This document shows, piece after piece, positions 53,710 through 63,257 of a stretch of 64,000 nt of DNA. The notes under the pieces are model-generated. The model saw only the letters and a program-made list of their open reading frames with translations. It was not told the DNA's origin and searched no databases. A program made the position numbers and the translations under genes. Source of the DNA: Terrilactibacillus laevilacticus (lineage in GTDB: Bacteria; Bacillota; Bacilli; Bacillales; Sporolactobacillaceae); contig NZ_VDCY01000012.1 of the NCBI RefSeq assembly GCF_006517395.1, positions 1-64,000 of the forward strand. Direction: 5' to 3'. Position 1 is the stretch's first letter, and each line of letters begins with the position of its first letter.

Positions 53710-54936
53710 ATGATAAATGAAGAACGATTATGGGAGCATCTTGAGGCTTTAAGTACGATTGGGAAACAAGAAACAGGCGGTATCACCCGACTTTCTTTTT
53801 CGGAAGAAGAACGACAAGCAAAAGATCTTGTCTCGTCTTGGATGAAAGACGCTGGTCTTACCGTTAGAGAAGATGAAGTTGGAAATCTCATTGGTCGTAA
53901 AGAAGGACTTGATCCTCATTTACCGGTTATTTTAGTGGGTTCACATATTGATTCTGTCTATCATGGCGGTAATTTTGACGGGCCTTTAGGTGTTTTATCC
54001 GGTATAGAAGCTTTACAAGCGATGAATGAGCAAGGAATGGAAACTCAGCATCCAATTGAAGTGGTTGCTTTTACAGATGAAGAAGGATCTAGATTTAGTT
54101 TAGGTATGATTGGAAGTAGAGGAATGGCTGGAACCTTAACAAAGGAACATCTTGAACAAGTGGACAAGAATGGAATCTCAGTCGCTGAAGCCATGTCAAA
54201 ATCAGGATTAGATCCTGAAGAAATCCAACATGCCAGACGAGAAAAGGATTCAATAAAAGCCTATCTTGAACTCCACATTGAACAAGGAAAAATTCTTGAA
54301 AGCAAGAACCTATCTGTAGGGATCGTTTCTGGTATTGCAGGACCGATCTGGCAAAAGTTTATCATTAATGGGGAAGCTGGACATGCAGGCACAACACCCA
54401 TGACCATGCGCCGTGACCCTTTAACAGCTGCTTCAGCCATTATTCAAGTCATTAATAAAGAAGCATCGAAAACAGGCACGACTGTAGGAACTGTGGGTCA
54501 ATTAGAGTTGGTGCCTGGTGGTATTAACGTAATTCCTGAACGCGTTGAATTCTCTTTAGACCTTCGTGATATCAGTGAAGAAGTGAGAGATCATGTGGAA
54601 CTTGAGATAGCCACACAAGCAAAATCAATTTGTGAACAATACGGTGTTGAGCTTATCATCGAACCTCTCCAAAGAGTAGCTCCTGCTCCTTGTTCAGACC
54701 TCGTTCAAACATGTACAAAAGCAGCCTGTGACAAATTGAATATTGAAACCATGACGTTAAGTAGCGGCGCTGGTCATGATGGCATGCAATTAACTGAACT
54801 TTGCCCGATAGGAATGATCTTTGTACGTTCAAAAAATGGGATTAGTCACAACCCCGCCGAATGGAGTTCAATGGAAGATTGTAAAAATGGAGCTAACGTC
54901 CTTTGCCAGACCATCTTAAATTTAGACTTAAAATAA
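53710..54936 (+). CDS. N-carbamoyl-L-amino acid hydrolase / allantoate amidohydrolase
   Basis: Metal-dependent M20-family amidohydrolase of 408 residues that removes the carbamoyl group from an N-carbamoyl amino acid (AmaB/HyuC) or hydrolyses allantoate (AllC). Metal-binding motifs are [32 protein letters not shown] and ISHNPAEW. The dimerisation domain (about 210-325) has the usual [11 protein letters not shown]. The two functions cannot be separated by eye, and no allantoin genes are present. It belongs with the nearby N-carbamoyl hydrolase and DUF1028 genes in ureido-compound use. Confidence 0.88.
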   Translation: MINEERLWEHLEALSTIGKQETGGITRLSFSEEERQAKDLVSSWMKDAGLTVREDEVGNLIGRKEGLDPHLPVILVGSHIDSVYHGGNFDGPLGVLSGIEALQAMNEQGMETQHPIEVVAFTDEEGSRFSLGMIGSRGMAGTLTKEHLEQVDKNGISVAEAMSKSGLDPEEIQHARREKDSIKAYLELHIEQGKILESKNLSVGIVSGIAGPIWQKFIINGEAGHAGTTPMTMRRDPLTAASAIIQVINKEASKTGTTVGTVGQLELVPGGINVIPERVEFSLDLRDISEEVRDHVELEIATQAKSICEQYGVELIIEPLQRVAPAPCSDLVQTCTKAACDKLNIETMTLSSGAGHDGMQLTELCPIGMIFVRSKNGISHNPAEWSSMEDCKNGANVLCQTILNLDLK

Positions 54937-54966
54937 ACAGAGTATCATTTAAAAAGTATCGTCTTT

Positions 54967-55012
54967 AAGAACATCGTATCTTCTTCAATTGAAGGTGGGG
55001 TGTTTTTTTTAG
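54967..55012 (+). terminator. Probable terminator of carbamoylase gene
   Basis: AACATC...GGGTGTT enclosing TTCAATTGAA, then eight Ts. The stem is imperfect. Confidence 0.45.
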
Positions 55013-55082
55013 ATGATCGGCTATAAAAAATGAATAAACGGCGACTTCTTTGGGCACTTTACATTCAGAGGAGGTGTTTTTT

Positions 55083-55328
55083 GTGCCAAAAATTGGAGTA
55101 GAAGAATCATTAACCAATGTTATGCAAGAGTTACAAAATAAAGGTTACGATGTCGTTCAATTGAAACAAGAATCAGACGCCAAAGGCTGCGATTGCTGTG
55201 TTGTGACCGGACTAGATTCTAACGTCATGGGAATGGCGGATACATCCATTCAGGGTTCCGTTATCGAAGCTAACGGTTTATCAGCAGATGAAGTGTGCCA
55301 GCAAGTTGAAAGTAGAATTAAACATTGA
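55083..55328 (+). CDS. UPF0180 protein YkuS-like
   Basis: Cytosolic protein of 81 residues, closely like B. subtilis YkuS (UPF0180). It starts with [15 protein letters not shown] and has [27 protein letters not shown], with the conserved CDCC cluster. No function is known for the family. The start is GTG after GAGGAGGTG; an upstream in-frame start would add 11 residues read from the ribosome-binding site region. Confidence 0.9.
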   Translation: MPKIGVEESLTNVMQELQNKGYDVVQLKQESDAKGCDCCVVTGLDSNVMGMADTSIQGSVIEANGLSADEVCQQVESRIKH

Positions 55329-55335
55329 TCAAGGA

Positions 55336-55378
55336 CAAAGAGCTGATATCTTATCTTAGATTAAGAATCAGCTCTTTG
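55336..55378. terminator. Hairpin between convergent ykuS-like and dehydrogenase genes
   Basis: CAAAGAGCTGAT and ATCAGCTCTTTG form a 12-pair stem between convergent genes. The T-run is weak on both sides. Confidence 0.65.
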
Positions 55379-55380
55379 TG

Positions 55381-56331
55381 TTAATCATGGATGATATATT
55401 GGATAGGTTCATTTTCTAAAAATCTTCGGATATTATCGATAGTCACATCGGCAATACGTTCGGCACTCTCTAATGACTCACCGCCAATATGCGGAGTTGC
55501 AATCAAATTATCGAATTCATTCAATTTTTCAATTGGCGGCTCGATTTCAAAAACATCCAGTGCTGCTCCTCGAATCTCCCTTTTTCTTAAAGCACTCAAA
55601 ACCACTTTTTCATCCAAGATAGCCCCTCGAGAAATGTTGATTAAATAAGCGGAATTTTTCATCTCATGAATCGCCTGTTCATCAATCAAATGATAGTTTG
55701 ATTTTTTTAGTGATGTACTGACAACGATGTAGTCAGAGTCTTTGAGTAGCCTCTTTAATTCTACATAATTGACGCCAAGTTCCCTCGCTGTTTCATCATC
55801 TTTATAATGACTAAAAGCAAGAATGTTCATATTAAACCCTTTGGCATATGCAGCAACGTTCTTTCCAATAGCACCAAATCCAATAATCCCTAAAGTTTTA
55901 CCTCGGCATTCGAATCCTGTTTTATTAACCCAATATCCTTCTTTCGTTTTACGATCTAATTGAGGGATATTTCTAGAGAGAGAAATCATTAAGCCAATGA
56001 CAAGTTCAGCGACTGCGTTGGCATTCTGGCCAGGTGCATTACTGACGATAATCCCTTTTTCTTTAGCATAGGAAATGTCGATATTATCGACTCCGGTGCC
56101 TGTCTTTATAATGTATTTCAAATTAGGCGCTGCATCAATCACATCTCGATCTGCCAAAGCTACTGCCGTTATGTATATCGTTACGTCTTGAATATTTTTT
56201 ATTATGTTCTCTTTATGCTTGGCTTTGTCGTGCAATAAACATGTAACATCCAATCCAAATTCTTTTATTCTTTGAGTGAATGATTCACGAATGGCGTAGT
56301 AAGCTTTTCCGACACAGAACAGAACCTTCAC
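55381..56331 (-). CDS. D-isomer 2-hydroxyacid dehydrogenase
   Basis: NAD-dependent dehydrogenase of 316 residues, close to phosphoglycerate dehydrogenase and related enzymes. The NAD-binding GFGAIG (in TLGIIGFGAIGKNV) lies near residue 145, the substrate arginine in NISRGAILDE, the glutamate in ALDVFEIEPP and the catalytic histidine in ATPHIGGES. There is no ACT or other regulatory domain. The substrate could be a 2-keto acid or phosphohydroxypyruvate. Single gene. The shared hairpin ends it. Confidence 0.85.
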   Translation of the reverse strand: MKVLFCVGKAYYAIRESFTQRIKEFGLDVTCLLHDKAKHKENIIKNIQDVTIYITAVALADRDVIDAAPNLKYIIKTGTGVDNIDISYAKEKGIIVSNAPGQNANAVAELVIGLMISLSRNIPQLDRKTKEGYWVNKTGFECRGKTLGIIGFGAIGKNVAAYAKGFNMNILAFSHYKDDETARELGVNYVELKRLLKDSDYIVVSTSLKKSNYHLIDEQAIHEMKNSAYLINISRGAILDEKVVLSALRKREIRGAALDVFEIEPPIEKLNEFDNLIATPHIGGESLESAERIADVTIDNIRRFLENEPIQYIIHD

Positions 56332-56487
56332 GGTTACTCCTCATTTCTATTCCTTATGGATATTATTCAAGTTTTCTAATAAAACTCTTTCTCTTCAAAT
56401 ACTTAACATCAAAATATGATATGCTTTCCATTTTCAAAACATGTGAACAGACAAAATAGTTGACCAAATGTGTTTACCTCTCAACCA

Positions 56488-57027
56488 TTATTCACTTTCG
56501 AAATTATTTTTTATAAAAACTTGTTCTTCCGATTCACTTAAAATTCCGTAGGCTTTCCCTACATTCCCACCTTGGAGCGACCATAAATCGTTGTGATCTT
56601 GATCTACAGTACTAAAATTCTTTTTCTTCCATTTGTTTAAAATAGATGATAATTCATCTTTGTTTTCAAAGTTGTTTTTAGCAACAAGCTCTAAAAGGGT
56701 TTGAATATGCTCAGGCGTCATTTGAACAGCACCCCATTTTTCATCTGCTTTCACCTTTTGGTGCGTCATTTCATGCATTATCTCAAGGACTTCATCTTCT
56801 GTTGGATCTTGAGAAAGCTCTAAATCAGTTTTAATCCCACCAATTTTCTCTGTTTGGGCTTCTTCAGATTTAATATCTTGCTTCGATTTTATTTCCTTAC
56901 TCTGCGTTTCCTCTTGGTTTTGAGTCATTTGAGATGGATCTGCATTTATTACGTTATAGATATAAATGGACCCTCCGACAATAATGACAAGACATACTGT
57001 CATTAAACTATAAAAAAACCACTTCAT
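56488..57027 (-). CDS. Hypothetical membrane-anchored protein
   Basis: 179 residues. Residues 5-26 form a membrane anchor; a low-complexity Lys/Glu/Gln-rich linker (about 30-75) and then a small helical domain (about 80-175) with EDEVLEIMHEMTHQKVKADEKWG and LLELVAKNNFENKDELSSILNKWKK follow. It resembles DUF6241-type proteins of Bacillus; that link is from memory. Function unknown. Single gene. Confidence 0.65.
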   Translation of the reverse strand: MKWFFYSLMTVCLVIIVGGSIYIYNVINADPSQMTQNQEETQSKEIKSKQDIKSEEAQTEKIGGIKTDLELSQDPTEDEVLEIMHEMTHQKVKADEKWGAVQMTPEHIQTLLELVAKNNFENKDELSSILNKWKKKNFSTVDQDHNDLWSLQGGNVGKAYGILSESEEQVFIKNNFESE

Positions 57028-57205
57028 AGAATACCCCCTCTAAAACTATTCGCTACTTTAATTATGACAAATGCCTTGTAATCATTCAATGACTCTAACA
57101 AAATTATCTTAATTTTGTACATATATCACAAAATATGTATTTGACTAAAATACAAATAGTTTTATACATCAAACACTCAACGGGTTATTACCAGTTAACG
57201 CGAAC

Positions 57206-57237
57206 AACATCACCTGCTAAACTGAGCAGGTGATGTT
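57206..57237. terminator. Strong hairpin after phr pair 2
   Basis: AACATCACCTGCT (57206-57218) and AGCAGGTGATGTT (57225-57237) form a perfect 13-pair stem. The T-rich side is on the plus strand, but the only nearby gene is on the minus strand, so its direction is unclear. Confidence 0.6.
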
Positions 57238-57267
57238 TGGTTTTGTTTTAATTTAGGTAGTCAAATA

Positions 57268-57408
57268 TTATTTAAATAAGCTATTTCCAATACTGTGACC
57301 AACAATGAGATCTTCAGCTTGAGCTGCTGGTTGAGTTGTGCTAATTAACCCACTTAATAACAATAAGCCCATGATCGTTAAAATAGATAATGAAAGTTTA
57401 GTTCTCAT
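57268..57408 (-). CDS. Phr-like signalling peptide precursor (46 aa)
   Basis: Precursor of 46 residues for a secreted signalling peptide: basic MRTK start, hydrophobic core (about 5-24), a likely signal-peptidase site after AAQA (residue 31), and a 15-residue C-terminal part EDLIVGHSIGNSLFK. The start lies 11 bases inside the end of the rap gene, the usual Rap-Phr overlap. The C-terminal residues probably yield the active peptide, but which is unknown. Confidence 0.75.
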   Translation of the reverse strand: MRTKLSLSILTIMGLLLLSGLISTTQPAAQAEDLIVGHSIGNSLFK

Positions 57409-58513
57409 AGAAATTTTCCCCTTTTTTAATATTATTTTCTGCTTTCCTACTTATTTCATAATAAAAAACGGATTTTTCGTAACATTTATTCTCATTATAA
57501 AAATCGGCCACTTCTAACGCTAACTCACTCATATCAGAGAACTTATTTACTTTTTCTAAATATGTAAATGTCTCATTAATAAGTAATTGATTTATGGGTT
57601 CTAAATATAAACCTTTTAAAAAGTTTAATTTAACCATATACTCTTGATCTTCCAATTCCTTCGAATATAACATACCTTTTTCATATAAATTAAATGCCTC
57701 TACTAATCTGTTTTGTTTAATTCGAACATGCATTAAATTGTAAATAGCCTTCGGTAAACGAGTAGAATTTTGATCAATGAACAAATCGATAGCTTTACTT
57801 AAGTATTCAGCAGCACTATTGTAACTACCCTGTTTTAAAAAGCAGATACCTAAGTTGCATAGAGCAAAAGATGTTAACATATCATCGTATAAAGAATCGG
57901 TCCCCTTTAAAGCATTTAAAAGAACTATTGAGGCTTCATCATAGTTCGTATTATCTATTAAATTACCACCAATAATAAACTCACACGTTATACATCGTTG
58001 CTTATAAGTGGGAAATCGTTTATATATGTCTTTTGCATATAAAGCATAATTAAGAGATAAATAACTTTTTTTAATATAGTAATAAAAATGAGCTAATCGA
58101 AAATGAAATTCAGCTTTCTCAATTTCATCGTCTACAATATATAATTTTTCTTCTGCTTTTTTATAACAAGAAATAGCTTCAATAATATCCTTTTTCTTAA
58201 ACTCATACATTCCTTTAAAAAACCAAAAATAATAATCTAGTAAACCAACCATTTTTTCTTTATTTGCTTCTAAGTATAAAATATTTTCTTCTATGTTACC
58301 TTCGTTTTGCGAGTAAAAACTGAGCATGATCTTGTGCCTAAAATCGAGTAATGAATAGTATAGTAGAACATTTTGATTTTCTTCCATATGATCTAAATCT
58401 TTCACTATTTCCTTTTTTAATCGTACAGAAAGTTCCAGATTGTTTTGGCGAATGGCTGTGTACCAATCGTTTAACTTTGAAGCAACTTCTTCTGATGCTA
58501 TTTTTGTAATCAT
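57398..58513 (-). CDS. Rap-family TPR response-regulator inhibitor, copy 2
   Basis: Rap protein of 371 residues with the N-terminal helical bundle and TPR array. Gln47, in MEENQNVLLYYSL, sits at the position linked to Spo0F phosphatase activity in RapH, so this copy keeps a residue that the first Rap in the window has replaced by proline. It is likely to dephosphorylate Spo0F or a similar regulator (inference). The phr gene starts within its last codons. ATG start after GGGAGGGATGG. Confidence 0.87.
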   Translation of the reverse strand: MITKIASEEVASKLNDWYTAIRQNNLELSVRLKKEIVKDLDHMEENQNVLLYYSLLDFRHKIMLSFYSQNEGNIEENILYLEANKEKMVGLLDYYFWFFKGMYEFKKKDIIEAISCYKKAEEKLYIVDDEIEKAEFHFRLAHFYYYIKKSYLSLNYALYAKDIYKRFPTYKQRCITCEFIIGGNLIDNTNYDEASIVLLNALKGTDSLYDDMLTSFALCNLGICFLKQGSYNSAAEYLSKAIDLFIDQNSTRLPKAIYNLMHVRIKQNRLVEAFNLYEKGMLYSKELEDQEYMVKLNFLKGLYLEPINQLLINETFTYLEKVNKFSDMSELALEVADFYNENKCYEKSVFYYEISRKAENNIKKGENFYEN

Positions 58514-58711
58514 CCCATCCCTCCCATTTAGTTTATTATATTAAATTTTCATTCTTTTCTATTTACTCTAACTATACCATGTTTAGGATATTTATGGTAT
58601 ATTTTTAGAAAAAGATAGTTAAAAATTCAATTAATGAAAACAATGAATGTATATTTTGCCCTGCCATGCATGGAGGAGAGCTTTTAAGAAGGCCAAAAAA
58701 CGTAAAAAGTA
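58514..58711. other. Upstream region of rap copy 2
   Basis: AT-rich, no coding sequence supported. It must carry the rap promoter, but I could not pick a single -35/-10 pair. Confidence 0.35.
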
Positions 58712-58743
58712 AAAAAGGAAACAGGGAGGGATCCCCTGTTTTA
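58712..58743 (-). terminator. Terminator of threonine aldolase gene
   Basis: On the minus strand AAACAGGGG-ATCC-CTCCCTGTTT-type stem, then CCTTTTTT. Confidence 0.7.
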
Positions 58744-58851
58744 TGTAGAAAGATGATCATTATAAAAAAATGAAGTGGTTATAATGGAAATATTATTCAA
58801 CTCTAATAATGTTGAAATTGCTAACTAATAAGACCTACTTAGTAGTATTAT

Positions 58852-59895
58852 CTATCTACTTTCCGTTTGACAGAAACGGAGGATTCGCTCAACAAACCTC
58901 ATTACTTCTTCTTCCCTTGTTGCCCACGAAGTAACAAGTCGAACAGCGGAGTTTTCAGCATCGACTTTTTCCCAGTTGTAAAATAAATAGTCTTTTTGCA
59001 GCTCATTTACTAATGCATTAGGCAAGATAGGAAAGATTTGATTGGATGGAGAATGCGTTAGAAATGTCAAATTAGCTTGGCGAATGCCATCACTAAGCTT
59101 ACTTGCCATTTTATTGGCATGATCGGCTAACTCAAAGTATAGATTGTCTCGGAAAAGTTCAAGAAACTGAATCCCGATCAATCTACCCTTAGCGAGTAAG
59201 GCTCCTTTTTGTTTCATATGGAAACGGAAATCTTCTTTGAGTGATTCTTTACAAATCACTAATGCTTCTCCTAGCAACGCACCGTTCTTTGTTCCACCAA
59301 TATAGAAAGCATCGACTAGGTCTGGTAAATCACTTAATTTTAAATCGTTTTCTTCAGAACATAAAGCAGACCCAAGTCTTGCACCATCTAGATATAAAAT
59401 AAGCTGATTCTCTTTGCAGAATTTACTTAAATCCTCTAATTCTCTCTTCTTGTAAATCGACCCGATTTCTGTCGTATTAGAGATGTAAACCAATTTAGGT
59501 TTTACCATGTGCTCATCTGGATGTGAATCAAGAACACCCTTAATCTTTTTTGGCGTAAGTTTCCCATCAACCCTAGCATCACAAGTGATCACTTTATGCC
59601 CGGTAGCCTCTATAGCTCCTGTCTCATGGACAAAAATATGACCAGTATGAGCAGCTATGGCTGCATCAATAGGTCTTAGAAAAGCTGAAATAGACGTAAG
59701 ATTGGTTTGTGTGCCTCCAGTGAGAAAGTGAATATCTATGTCTGTTCGTCCCAATTTTTGTTTTAATAGATCTATCGCTTCTTGAGAATACTTATCTTCC
59801 CCGTAACCTTCATCCTGCACTAGATTAGATTCAATTAAAGCATTTAAAATTCTCGGATGTGCCCCTTCACTGTAATCATTTTTAAAGCTATACAT
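58852..59895 (-). CDS. Low-specificity threonine aldolase
   Basis: PLP-dependent enzyme of 347 residues that splits L-threonine (and allo-threonine) to glycine and acetaldehyde. Motifs are the N-terminal FKNDYSEGAHPRIL, FLTGGTQTNLTSI, HETGAIEATGHKV, LYLDGARLGSAL, and the PLP lysine in YIGGTKNGALLGE. The start is the ATG giving MYSFKNDYSEG after GGTGGGTGG; a longer frame would add 13 residues. Single gene. Confidence 0.9.
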   Translation of the reverse strand: MYSFKNDYSEGAHPRILNALIESNLVQDEGYGEDKYSQEAIDLLKQKLGRTDIDIHFLTGGTQTNLTSISAFLRPIDAAIAAHTGHIFVHETGAIEATGHKVITCDARVDGKLTPKKIKGVLDSHPDEHMVKPKLVYISNTTEIGSIYKKRELEDLSKFCKENQLILYLDGARLGSALCSEENDLKLSDLPDLVDAFYIGGTKNGALLGEALVICKESLKEDFRFHMKQKGALLAKGRLIGIQFLELFRDNLYFELADHANKMASKLSDGIRQANLTFLTHSPSNQIFPILPNALVNELQKDYLFYNWEKVDAENSAVRLVTSWATREEEVMRFVERILRFCQTESR

Positions 59896-60432
59896 GGTAT
59901 CCACCCACCTCAGATTTAATTTATTAAACCACACTTAATAAAAATATATCATAGGTTGACTGCTTACACACCTGACAAAAACAGACGTATAAAAGAAAAA
60001 ACCGGTATATAATATACCGGTTTATCTTGACATTATGTAGAGCCGCCTTTGCCGTAACTCGTTAAGAAAGTTTTAAACCACCACTCCTCAAAGTGGGTGT
60101 TTGCAGAAACCATCCTGTTGTCCTCTGATCATATAGATAAGGCGTAACATTCCGATTCCAATATAAAACTCCCTATTACAGCTTAAAGGTTAAAACTTTA
60201 TTAGGTTTACGTACAGTGCAGCTTATATTGGTATATTACATGGAAAAAGTTATTTTGTCTATGTTAATTTATGGAATTAGTAAACTCCTTATATCACTAC
60301 GCCGGTTAAAAATATAAGAGAAGAAAACAATTTTTTTATGAAACTGTCATCCTAGCGTGTACAAAACTATAAAAAATGTCTTTTTTCGGTACCAGGTACC
60401 AAAACTAGGTCATCTAATATTTTATATAAACC
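59896..60432. other. Intergenic region with palindrome and possible IS relic
   Basis: Contains a perfect palindrome AACCGGTATAT...ATATACCGGTT (59998-60023) with a T-run on the minus side, a terminator candidate. The part 60045-60130 holds CCACTCCTCAAAGTGGGTG, similar in kind to structured ends of IS200/IS605 elements, and near 60390 GGTACC occurs twice three bases... apart. No gene. Confidence 0.4.
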
Positions 60433-60876
60433 TCAAAACTTTTTATAACCTAAAAATTTACCATCCAATGTGATGACAACTCGGTCACCTTTTGGATCCT
60501 CTTTTTTCTCAAGATTCATTTTAAAATCGATCGCACTCATTATGCCATCACCAAATTTTTCATGTATTAACGCTTTGATTGTATCACCATAAACAAGAAT
60601 GAGCTCATAAAGACGATATATGGTAGGATCCGTCGGTGGCATGGAGAAAATTTCACCTCGAAAAGGGATCGTTTGAAGATTACTAGCCACTTCTTCTGGT
60701 AGTTCAAGAATTTTCACAAGAGCTTTCGCTTCATTTTCATCCAACGTTTGTTGTCCCATAATGGCTGCGGTCGTATAAACTTCCGATCTACCTACTGCTT
60801 CAGCTAATTCAGCAAAAGTTAATCCCTTTAATTGTTTTGCTTCCAGTATCATTTCCGTTGTACTATCGAACGCCAT
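60433..60876 (-). CDS. cynS: Cyanate hydratase (cyanase)
   Basis: Converts cyanate and bicarbonate to ammonia and CO2. The 147 residues have an N-terminal helix-turn-helix-like domain and a C-terminal catalytic domain with all three active-site residues: Arg88, Glu91 (IYRLYELILVYG) and Ser114 (DGIMSAIDF). It normally works as a decamer. Here it lacks the usual partners (a carbonic anhydrase and a cyanate transporter). Its ribosome-binding site is AAAAGGGGAG. It sits with other ammonia-releasing enzymes. Confidence 0.95.
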   Translation of the reverse strand: MAFDSTTEMILEAKQLKGLTFAELAEAVGRSEVYTTAAIMGQQTLDENEAKALVKILELPEEVASNLQTIPFRGEIFSMPPTDPTIYRLYELILVYGDTIKALIHEKFGDGIMSAIDFKMNLEKKEDPKGDRVVITLDGKFLGYKKF

Positions 60877-61095
60877 TTACAAGACTCCCCTTTTTACTAG
60901 AATAGTTTATTTTAAAAGTTAATTGTGAGCTTAGAAGATGCACCATTTTCTTAATAGGTCAAAGATACCACAGTCTTTCATATTTGTTAGTATGTATGGT
61001 AGATTCCATGACAAAGAAATTGACTTTTAAAAATAGAGGAAAAGGGCTTACTGAGATTCAGGTTTTATCCAAATCAAAAACTTTACAAATACATC

Positions 61096-61812
61096 TTAAA
61101 TCACCAATCTAGTCCCGCTTGTCTTCTGATCTAACATGGCTCTTAACACTGCCCCAATTTGCGCCCCTGCTTCAATCGGCTGCGTTCCACCTCGATGAAT
61201 GTTCGATATCACATTTCGATTAGATTCAATCGTTCCTATCCTTGGTTTATAGCACATATAGGCACTCATGGAATCGGCGGAAACAAGACCAGGACGTTCA
61301 CCAATTAACATAACAAGGACATCCGGCTCTAAGATTTCACCAATAACATCCATACAAGCGACTCGACCATTTTGAACATAAAAGGTAGTCCCAGATGATA
61401 AACCATATGACTCGAGGGAATCTAATAAAGCTGGATAAACATCCCGTATGTTGGATTCAATTGCTTTAGAGCTTAATCCATTGGAGATGACAATCTGAAC
61501 TTGTGGCTTCTTTTTACAATGCTCTCGAATGAAGGATTCTCCTTCACTCGTAAGCTTTCGTCCTAAATCTGGTCTTTTTAGATACATTTCTTTCGATTGG
61601 CACGGTGTTTGAACAATAGGAAAATGAAATTCTTCAAAAAATGCTTTTGGGATATCACCATAAACTGAATCGACTGCCATAGCATGATCCATGCGTAATT
61701 TTAGCATGATCTCTGTTTTAGGTCTGGTGCCCGAACAGCCTACACCAATACGCGCCGGCGTCGACTGTATTAGTTGCTCTAGCGCTAATTTATTATCCGT
61801 CAACTCAATCAT
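61096..61812 (-). CDS. eutC: Ethanolamine ammonia-lyase small subunit
   Basis: Light subunit of the B12-dependent enzyme that turns ethanolamine into acetaldehyde and ammonia. It is 238 residues long, shorter than enteric EutC (about 295) because the N-terminal extension is missing, as is usual in Bacillales. Features are RIGVGCSGTRPKTEIMLKLRMDHA, VISNGLSSKAI, LIGERPGL and the C-terminal SAYMCYKPRIG with NVISNIHRGGT. It follows eutB by 15 bases. Confidence 0.95.
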   Translation of the reverse strand: MIELTDNKLALEQLIQSTPARIGVGCSGTRPKTEIMLKLRMDHAMAVDSVYGDIPKAFFEEFHFPIVQTPCQSKEMYLKRPDLGRKLTSEGESFIREHCKKKPQVQIVISNGLSSKAIESNIRDVYPALLDSLESYGLSSGTTFYVQNGRVACMDVIGEILEPDVLVMLIGERPGLVSADSMSAYMCYKPRIGTIESNRNVISNIHRGGTQPIEAGAQIGAVLRAMLDQKTSGTRLVI

Positions 61813-61827
61813 CCCTTTACCTTTGTT

Positions 61828-63207
61828 TTAATGAACCCCTCTTTGAGATAAGAAAAAGGTTGGATCCCCCGCTCTCTTTGTCAGTTTTCCATTCTCCATC
61901 AAACCTATGTCTTCTAACCATCGTTCAAAGGCAGGCGCTGGTGATAGATGAAGCAATTCTCTAAGAGTCGCAATGTCATGATAACTCGTAGACTGGTAAT
62001 TTAGCATACAATCGTCGGCCATTGGCACTCCAATTAGAAAATTGACACCCGCTGATGCTAATAAAACAGCTAAGTTGTCCATATCATTTTGATCAGCTTT
62101 CATATGATTCGTATAACAAACATCAACACCCATCGGAAGGCCGTGCAATTTTGCCATAAAATGATCCTCTAAACCTGCTCGGGTGACTTGCTTGCTATCA
62201 TACAAATATTCTGGTCCGATAAATCCAACAACAGTATTCACCATGAATGGTTTGTAGTGACGTGCTAAGCCATAACACCTTGCTTCAAGTGTGACTTGGT
62301 CAATATCGTGATGGGATTCTGAGGACAATTCAGAGCCTTGCCCTGTTTCAAAATACCATCGATTTGGGCCAGTCGCTGTTCCTTCTTTATAAATTAACTC
62401 GTTCGCTTCATCTAAAAGTTCAATATTGATCCCAAAGGCATCGTTCGCTTTTTCAGTCCCTGCTAAACTTTGAAAAATAAGGTCGGCCGGTGCACCTTGC
62501 TGAATGGCTTTCATTTGTGTCGTAACGTGAGCAAGCACACAATTTTGTGTCGGAATATTCCAAGTGTTCATCACTTCTTTTGTCATGAGAAGGATTTCTT
62601 TTACACTGGATGAGGTGTCAATAACGGGATTGATACCAATCACAGCATCTCCAATTCCATAGGAAAGGGCTTCGTATAACGATGCTCGAATCCCTTGCAA
62701 GCTATCAGATGGATGATTTGGTTGAGCCCTCCCCGCGAGCACTCCATTCTGACCCATCGAGGCATTACATGTCGTGATCACTCGGATTTTCGATGCTGCT
62801 TGAATTAGGTCAAGGTTAGTCATCAGTTTTGTCACGCCTGCAATCATTTCACTTGTCAAACCACGCCCAACTTTCAGCATCGTTTCTCCATCAACCTCTC
62901 GACTGAGGAGGTACTCTCTCAATTCGGATAAAGTCCAATTTTTTATCTTATTGTACTCAGATTCATCTAAATCGGATTCGATGAGTTTTGTAACCTCATC
63001 TTCTTCAGGTGATAATAGTGGATTTTCCCTCATGTCACAAAGCCGAGTTTCAGAGAGTAAATATTTCGCAGCGATTCGTTCACTCACATCGTTTGCCGCT
63101 ATTTTGGCCAATTGATCTCCAGATTTTTCTTCATTCGCTTTTGCCATGATCTCTTTAAGGCTATTAAACTGATACGTTTTTCCGAGAATGGATATTTTCT
63201 TGTTCAT
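61828..63207 (-). CDS. eutB: Ethanolamine ammonia-lyase large subunit
   Basis: Catalytic subunit with a B12-binding TIM barrel, 459 residues, the normal length. Clear family stretches are LTSEMIAGVTKLM, TTCNASMGQNGVLAGRAQPNHP, YEALSYGIGDAVIGINPV, FETGQGSELSS and PFMVNTVVGFIGPEYLYD. It works with EutC; EutA reactivates it. The start is the ATG eight bases after GGAG; the GTG three codons earlier overlaps that site. No microcompartment shell genes are in view. Confidence 0.97.
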   Translation of the reverse strand: MNKKISILGKTYQFNSLKEIMAKANEEKSGDQLAKIAANDVSERIAAKYLLSETRLCDMRENPLLSPEEDEVTKLIESDLDESEYNKIKNWTLSELREYLLSREVDGETMLKVGRGLTSEMIAGVTKLMTNLDLIQAASKIRVITTCNASMGQNGVLAGRAQPNHPSDSLQGIRASLYEALSYGIGDAVIGINPVIDTSSSVKEILLMTKEVMNTWNIPTQNCVLAHVTTQMKAIQQGAPADLIFQSLAGTEKANDAFGINIELLDEANELIYKEGTATGPNRWYFETGQGSELSSESHHDIDQVTLEARCYGLARHYKPFMVNTVVGFIGPEYLYDSKQVTRAGLEDHFMAKLHGLPMGVDVCYTNHMKADQNDMDNLAVLLASAGVNFLIGVPMADDCMLNYQSTSYHDIATLRELLHLSPAPAFERWLEDIGLMENGKLTKRAGDPTFFLSQRGVH

Positions 63208-63257
63208 GATATGCACTCCATTTTTAAATTAATTGATGATTTAAATAGGGTTTGCAT

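Noticed and set aside
60380-60410. GGTACC repeated within a few bases near the cyanase end
   Set aside because: A single short occurrence without other structure; no function can be supported.
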